A DNA stretch of 11,228 nt, from the NCBI GenBank assembly GCA_002342365.1, contig DDPV01000025.1, positions 8,555 through 19,782 of the forward strand. The letters are read 5' to 3'. Below, piece after piece: positions 7,465 through 11,228 of this stretch (its first letter is position 1; each line of letters starts with the position of its first letter). The notes under the pieces were generated by a model, which was given only the letters and a program-made list of their open reading frames with translations, did not search any database and had not been told where the DNA came from. The position numbers were made by a program, and so were the translations under genes. The DNA comes from Burkholderiales bacterium UBA2459. Its GTDB lineage: Bacteria > Pseudomonadota > Gammaproteobacteria > Burkholderiales > Burkholderiaceae_E.

Positions 7465-8253
7465 ATGACGACCCAAGCATCCAAAGTCTCGGGATCTGAT
7501 TGGTCGACCAAGCTTGCAGACCGGACGGCGCTACTGATGATGCTCTTAGGCGCCTGGTATGCAGGCACTGCGTTGTGGGGTGATACGGTCTTGCCATCGC
7601 CAAGCGCTTCTTTCACCAAGCTGCTTGCGATCATGCATAGCGATGACTTCGCCAAACATGCCTGGGAAACACTGCGCGCATTTTTGTCCGCCTTATTGAT
7701 CTCCTGGTTCGGTGGACTGCTTATCGGGATTGCACTGGGCGCCCATCGTCTCACGGGCGAAATTTGGGAACCGATTCTGGTGGCGCTTTATTCCATTCCA
7801 AAAATTGCGCTGTATCCGGTCGTATTGCTGCTTTTTGGTTTAGGCATTTCGGCAAAAATTGCTTTTGGTGCGCTCCATGGCATTGTTCCGGTGATTCTGT
7901 TCTCCATGAATGCGGTAAGACACTTACCAAAAATCTGGCTGCGGGCTGCGCAGTCCATGCGACTGACGCCGGCTCAAACCGCCCGCCATATCATGGTCCC
8001 GGCCTGCGTACCGGAGATTGTTTCAGGTTTTAGAATCGGCTTTTCGCTCACGCTGCTTGGGACCTTAATTGGCGAGATGTTCGCTTCGCAACGCGGCATC
8101 GGCCATCTGCTGCTGAAAGCCATGGAACTCAATGACCTCTTGTCGATCATGGCATTGGCCTTGTTGTTGCTTGTCCTTGCAAGCCTCAGCAGCATGGCTC
8201 TGCTGAGCATCGAGCATCGACTTCATCATCGTCAAAACACAGGGAGAACATAA
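7465..8253 (+). CDS. ABC transporter permease 2 (SsuC/TauC family)
   Basis: This 262-residue membrane protein is related to but clearly different from the preceding permease. Its helices are at about 19-37, 72-92, 105-126, 132-148, 190-206 and 225-247, and its coupling loop at about 149-179 reads H-L-P-K-I-W-L-R-A-A-Q-S-M-R-L ... R-H-I-M-V-P. Two unlike permeases with one ATPase and one binding protein suggest a heterodimeric channel, less common than the homodimer typical of SsuC. ATG 7465 follows the previous TAA by two bases, with AGGGGTGG at 7448-7455 as ribosome site. The 3' end carries the ribosome site of the lyase gene, coupling transport to catabolism. Confidence 0.94.
   Translation: MTTQASKVSGSDWSTKLADRTALLMMLLGAWYAGTALWGDTVLPSPSASFTKLLAIMHSDDFAKHAWETLRAFLSALLISWFGGLLIGIALGAHRLTGEIWEPILVALYSIPKIALYPVVLLLFGLGISAKIAFGALHGIVPVILFSMNAVRHLPKIWLRAAQSMRLTPAQTARHIMVPACVPEIVSGFRIGFSLTLLGTLIGEMFASQRGIGHLLLKAMELNDLLSIMALALLLLVLASLSSMALLSIEHRLHHRQNTGRT
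8241..8246 (+). promoter_or_regulatory. Ribosome binding site of the lyase gene
   Basis: AGGGAG lies inside the last codons of the permease 2 gene, 7 bases before ATG 8254, which follows the permease stop directly (TAA then ATG). Confidence 0.65.
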
Positions 8254-9135
8254 ATGTCACAAGGCATCGCCGCCAAGCCAGGTGCACTCAAAGAAACATT
8301 ACGAGAGGGTCGATTTGTCCTGGCACCCGGGGTTTTCGATATGTTTTCAACGAGAATCGCGGACCGCATGCCCTTCGAAGCCCTCTACATGACCGGCTAC
8401 GGCATCTCGGGTTCGTATTTAGGCTTAGCCGATGCCGGCTTGGTCAGCTACACCGACATGGTCAGTCGGGCACGATGCATTGCAGAAGGTTCCACCAAGC
8501 CATTGATCGCCGATGCAGACACCGGTTTTGGTGGCCTGCTGAATATCCGGCATACCGTCAGAGGCTACGAGGCGGCCGGCGTGCAAGCAATTCAGATTGA
8601 AGATCAAGAGATGCCAAAGAAATGCGGCCACACGCCCAATCGCCGGGTTGTGCCGCTCAAAGATGCCCTCAAACGTATCGAGGTCGCTGTTGATGCGAGA
8701 CGTCGTGACGACACCTTAATCATTGCAAGAACCGATGCGAGGACGGCGCTTGGCTTGGATGAAGCAATCGCCCGCGGCAAAGCCTTTGCAAAGGCCGGCG
8801 CCGATATTGTTTTTATTGAAGCCCCTGAATCTGCCGAAGAATTCGAGCGCGTTGGAGCGAGCATCGACGCATGGCTTATCGCCAATATGGTTCCTAGCGG
8901 CAAGTCGCCCGTGATTGAACGTGCAGATCTGATTCGCTGGGGTTTTGATCTTGCGATCTACCCCTCGGCCGGCATGGCTGTAGCCTGCGCGGCCATCGAA
9001 GCGAACTTCAAGCATTTGCTTCAGGCGGGGAGCACAAGCGAATCGAAGGTGGCCGCCTTCAGCATGGCCCAATTGCATGATCTCGTCGGCTTTGACGAGG
9101 TATGGGCTTTTGAAAAGCGCTTTGTAGAGTCCTGA
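8254..9135 (+). CDS. Isocitrate lyase/PEP mutase-superfamily C-C lyase (2-methylisocitrate / 2,3-dimethylmalate lyase-like)
   Basis: This 293-residue cytoplasmic TIM-barrel enzyme opens with APGVFDMFSTRIA and F-E-A-L-Y-M-T-G-Y-G. Its metal and substrate residues are in place: D87 and D89 (in ADADTGFG), E116-D117, R159-T160-D161 and E189-A-P. The flexible-loop motif K122-K123-C124-G125-H126 holds the catalytic cysteine typical of the lyases (isocitrate, 2-methylisocitrate, 2,3-dimethylmalate, petal death protein) and absent from PEP mutase and phosphonate hydrolases. It should cleave a 2-hydroxy- or alkyl-malate-type acid between two carbons, giving pyruvate (or glyoxylate/oxalate) plus a carboxylate. 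The full prp context of 2-methylisocitrate lyase is missing. Placement directly before a LeuCD-like hydratase favours a dimethylmalate- or citramalate-type substrate, but that is inference. Confidence 0.93.
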   Translation: MSQGIAAKPGALKETLREGRFVLAPGVFDMFSTRIADRMPFEALYMTGYGISGSYLGLADAGLVSYTDMVSRARCIAEGSTKPLIADADTGFGGLLNIRHTVRGYEAAGVQAIQIEDQEMPKKCGHTPNRRVVPLKDALKRIEVAVDARRRDDTLIIARTDARTALGLDEAIARGKAFAKAGADIVFIEAPESAEEFERVGASIDAWLIANMVPSGKSPVIERADLIRWGFDLAIYPSAGMAVACAAIEANFKHLLQAGSTSESKVAAFSMAQLHDLVGFDEVWAFEKRFVES

Positions 9136-9140
9136 GCGCT

Positions 9141-10583
9141 ATGAACGAAGCAAACACACCCTTATTCGCGCAAACCTCGAACCAGGCTGTCGAACGATCT
9201 CATTTTAGTATCGTTGATAAGATTTGGAATGCCCATGTCGTTGAGGACTTGGGCGATGGCTATTCGCTCTTGCATGTCGACCGTCATTTGATTCACGACT
9301 TGGGCGGTCCGGGCGCCTTTCACGAGCTTGAAAAGCGCGGTCTGACCATGGCTTCGCCCGAACTCAATTTTGCGGTACCCGACCATGTGGTCTCAACGGC
9401 GCCCGGAAGAAAGGGAAGCGAGCACGATTGGGCGAATCGACTGATCGAAGGTTTGCGAAGCGGCACTGCAAAGCGCGGCATACGCCTCTTCGATCTCGGA
9501 CAACCCGGGCAAGGTATTGTTCATGTGATCGGTCCCGAATTAGGCTTGAGCCTACCAGGCACCATCATCGTCTGCGGCGACAGCCATACCGCCACCCACG
9601 GCGCCGTTGGCGCACTGGCTTGGGGAATTGGTGCCAGCGAGATGGTGCATGTGATGGCCACGCAGTGCTTGGTTCAGAAAAAGCCCAAGCAGATGTTGGT
9701 TCGCTTTGAGGGATCGCTCGCCAAAGGCGTGGTGGCGAAAGATTTAATCCTCTGGCTGATCGGACAACTTGGTGCTTCTGCAGGTACTGGCTACGCGGTC
9801 GAATATCGCGGCGACGTGGTCTCGGCGATGGGCATGGAAGCGCGCATGACGCTTTGTAATATGTCTATCGAGTGGGGCGCACGCATCGGTATCATCGCCC
9901 CAGATGACACAACGTTTTCTTATCTGGAACACAAAGCATGTTCGCCGAAAGGCGCGATGTGGGAGCGGGCGCTCGCCTACTGGCAAGGCCTTAAGTCCGA
10001 CGAGCATGCAGGTTTTGATCATCATGAAGTACTCGATCTTGCCGCCCTGGGTCCGCAAATTACCTGGGGTACATCGCCTGAGCATTGCATCGCGATTGAC
10101 GGGCGGATTCCCGATCCCGCAGACGAGCGAGATCCCTTGCGGGCGCAAGCCATGCAAGACGCGCTGGCGTATATGGGGCTTCGAGCAGGTGACGCTATCG
10201 CGGGCACAGCCATCGACCGGGTTTTCATCGGTTCTTGCACCAATGGCCGACTTTCTGACTTGAGGGTCGCGGCAGAGGCTATCGGATCGGGCCGGGTGGC
10301 TGATCGGGTTCAAGCCTGGGTCGTTCCAGGGTCCTTCGAAGTCGCCCGGCAGGCGCAGGCTGAAGGACTCGATCGGCGATTCAAGCAAGCTGGCTTTCAA
10401 TGGCGCGAGCCAGGTTGCTCGCTGTGCGTTGGCGCAAACGGCGAGCAACTCAGGCCAAAAGAGCGGTCGGTATCAACCACCAACCGGAATTTCGTGGGTC
10501 GCCAGGGACCTGGTGCAAGAACCCACCTTGCCAACCCCATTACCGCAGCAAAAAGTGCTATTGCCGGTGTGATTGCCGCCTAG
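9141..10583 (+). CDS. Aconitase-superfamily hydro-lyase, large subunit (LeuC-like)
   Basis: This 480-residue protein follows LeuC throughout: IWNAHVV at about 28-34, H-V-D-R-H-L-I-H-D-L at about 45-54, CGDSHTATHGAVGALAWGIG at 145-164 and IGSCTNGRLSDL at 363-374. The [4Fe-4S] ligands are C366, C426 and C429, the last two in EPGCSLC. The C-terminal substrate segment STTNRNFVGRQGPGARTHL follows. Its length is that of bacterial LeuC, with an extra ~20 residues at the N-terminus that I do not recognise. With the small subunit encoded next it should hydrate or dehydrate a 2-hydroxy-dicarboxylate. It sits behind a lyase and transporter without leuA or leuB, which suggests a catabolic relative (maleate/citraconate hydratase HbzIJ or dimethylmaleate hydratase DmdAB) rather than leucine synthesis. 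ATG 9141 is 5 bases after the lyase stop. Confidence 0.93.
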   Translation: MNEANTPLFAQTSNQAVERSHFSIVDKIWNAHVVEDLGDGYSLLHVDRHLIHDLGGPGAFHELEKRGLTMASPELNFAVPDHVVSTAPGRKGSEHDWANRLIEGLRSGTAKRGIRLFDLGQPGQGIVHVIGPELGLSLPGTIIVCGDSHTATHGAVGALAWGIGASEMVHVMATQCLVQKKPKQMLVRFEGSLAKGVVAKDLILWLIGQLGASAGTGYAVEYRGDVVSAMGMEARMTLCNMSIEWGARIGIIAPDDTTFSYLEHKACSPKGAMWERALAYWQGLKSDEHAGFDHHEVLDLAALGPQITWGTSPEHCIAIDGRIPDPADERDPLRAQAMQDALAYMGLRAGDAIAGTAIDRVFIGSCTNGRLSDLRVAAEAIGSGRVADRVQAWVVPGSFEVARQAQAEGLDRRFKQAGFQWREPGCSLCVGANGEQLRPKERSVSTTNRNFVGRQGPGARTHLANPITAAKSAIAGVIAA

Positions 10584-10600
10584 GCGAAAGCGAGCTTTAG

Positions 10601-11228
10601 ATGGTACCGAGTGATCTACATTGTCGTCGCGAGCCCTTCACCACGCTTGAAAGCCGTGCCGCACCCATCGATTCTGTCAATCTTGATACCGATATTATTA
10701 TAAGAATAGAACGTTTATCACAGCTACCGCGCGGCAAGCTTGGCCCTTGGGCCTTCGAAGCGCTTCGCTACCGCGAGGACGGTCAGGAAGACCCCCGTTT
10801 TGTCTTGAATCAAGCTGATTTTCGTGGCGCGAAAATGCTTCTCACGGCGGCAAATTTCGGTTGTGGATCCTCGCGTGAAATGGCTGTGTGGGCGATTCAA
10901 GAACTTGGCGTGCGATGCCTGATCGGCTCAAGCTTTGGCGATATTTTCCGTGCTAATTGTTTTCAAAACGGATTGTTGGTCTTGCAATTTTCACCAGACG
11001 AGATCGCATCCATGCAAGCGATGGCGAGCCAAGGCACTTTTTGCGTTGATCTAAGAATGATGACATTACGACTGCCTGACGGCAGCGAAAAGTCCTTCAG
11101 CATCGATGCCCTCCAACGTAAAGCCCTCCTTGAGGGGCTTGACGAGATTGAACTCACGCTGACACGTCAAGAACAGATCAAAGCCTATCAGATGCGGCTT
11201 AAAGCTGAACATCCCTGGATTTTTCAAA
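10601..11228 (+). CDS. Aconitase-superfamily hydro-lyase, small subunit (LeuD-like), runs off the window
   Basis: This frame is open from ATG 10601 to the last base (209 codons, no stop); full LeuD proteins are of about this length, so little is missing. Recognisable parts are FTTLESRAAPID near the N-terminus, NLDTDIII at about 27-34, R-F-V-L-N-Q, NFGCGSSRE at 85-93, GSSFGDIFRANCFQNGLL at about 109-126 and a terminal HPWIF that matches the usual C-terminal QPW. Two positions differ from leucine-pathway LeuD: the usual proline and KQFL after DTD-x-I-I are replaced by R-I-E-R-L, and SREHAPWAL becomes SREMAVWAI. Both lie near the substrate-recognition loops, suggesting altered specificity. Spacing to the large subunit is 17 bases with only a weak ribosome site. 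Confidence 0.92.
   Translation, partial: MVPSDLHCRREPFTTLESRAAPIDSVNLDTDIIIRIERLSQLPRGKLGPWAFEALRYREDGQEDPRFVLNQADFRGAKMLLTAANFGCGSSREMAVWAIQELGVRCLIGSSFGDIFRANCFQNGLLVLQFSPDEIASMQAMASQGTFCVDLRMMTLRLPDGSEKSFSIDALQRKALLEGLDEIELTLTRQEQIKAYQMRLKAEHPWIFQ

Noticed and set aside
8254..9135. Phosphonate metabolism (PEP mutase or phosphonopyruvate hydrolase) as role of the lyase
   Set aside because: The KKCGH lyase motif with the catalytic cysteine is present, and there are no phosphonate genes around it.
9744..10448. Open minus-strand frame of 234 codons opposite the LeuC-like gene
   Set aside because: It lies wholly inside a gene with full LeuC motifs, shows no recognisable domain, and is an antisense shadow of the codon bias.
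9141..11228. Leucine biosynthesis leuCD operon
   Set aside because: The genes follow a transporter and a lyase, leuA and leuB are absent in the window, and the small subunit departs from LeuD at substrate-loop positions. It is not fully excluded, because the right flank is unseen.
1..11228. CRISPR arrays, tRNA/rRNA genes, transposases, integrases, attachment sites
   Set aside because: Nothing resembling these was seen on either strand; the window is almost fully covered by metabolic and transport genes.

Overview
The window looks like a chromosomal segment of a Gram-negative proteobacterium. An outer-membrane TonB-dependent receptor, a lipid-A-disaccharide-synthase N-terminal-domain membrane protein and a Tat-exported solute-binding protein all point that way. 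A betaproteobacterium (Burkholderiales-like) is my best guess from gene style, but nothing here fixes the taxon. Coding density is high, codon use is GC-leaning and fairly even, and there are no RNA genes, insertion sequences, CRISPR arrays or phage genes. No transcription regulator is encoded in the window.

Left part (1-3311, + strand): the 3' part of a TonB-dependent receptor gene (its start lies outside the window), a small three-helix LAB_N-domain membrane protein, and a luciferase-like flavin-dependent monooxygenase, tightly packed. Middle (3305-4774): a class II aldolase/adducin-family gene on the minus strand, converging on the monooxygenase with a 7-bp overlap. It is divergent from a YfcG-type (Nu-class) glutathione transferase. 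The 93-bp divergent spacer carries a tandem 16-bp repeat that could be an operator.

Right part (4874 to the end, + strand): one compact run of seven genes that reads as an uptake-plus-catabolism operon. It encodes a Tat-signal NMT1/SsuA-type binding protein, an ABC ATPase, two different ABC permeases, an isocitrate lyase/PEP mutase-superfamily C-C lyase with the KKCGH catalytic motif, and large and small subunits of a LeuCD-type Fe-S hydro-lyase. The small subunit runs off the right edge. No leuA or leuB is present.

The pairing of a LeuCD-type hydratase with a Dml/2-methylisocitrate-lyase-type lyase resembles the last two steps of anaerobic nicotinate fermentation (2,3-dimethylmaleate hydratase DmdAB and 2,3-dimethylmalate lyase Dml). 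It also resembles the maleate/citraconate hydratase logic of HbzIJ. My inference is that the operon imports a small unsaturated dicarboxylate (an alkylmaleate such as citraconate or dimethylmaleate), or a precursor of one. The compound would be hydrated to an alkylmalate and split into pyruvate plus a short-chain acid. The substrate is not proven by the sequence.
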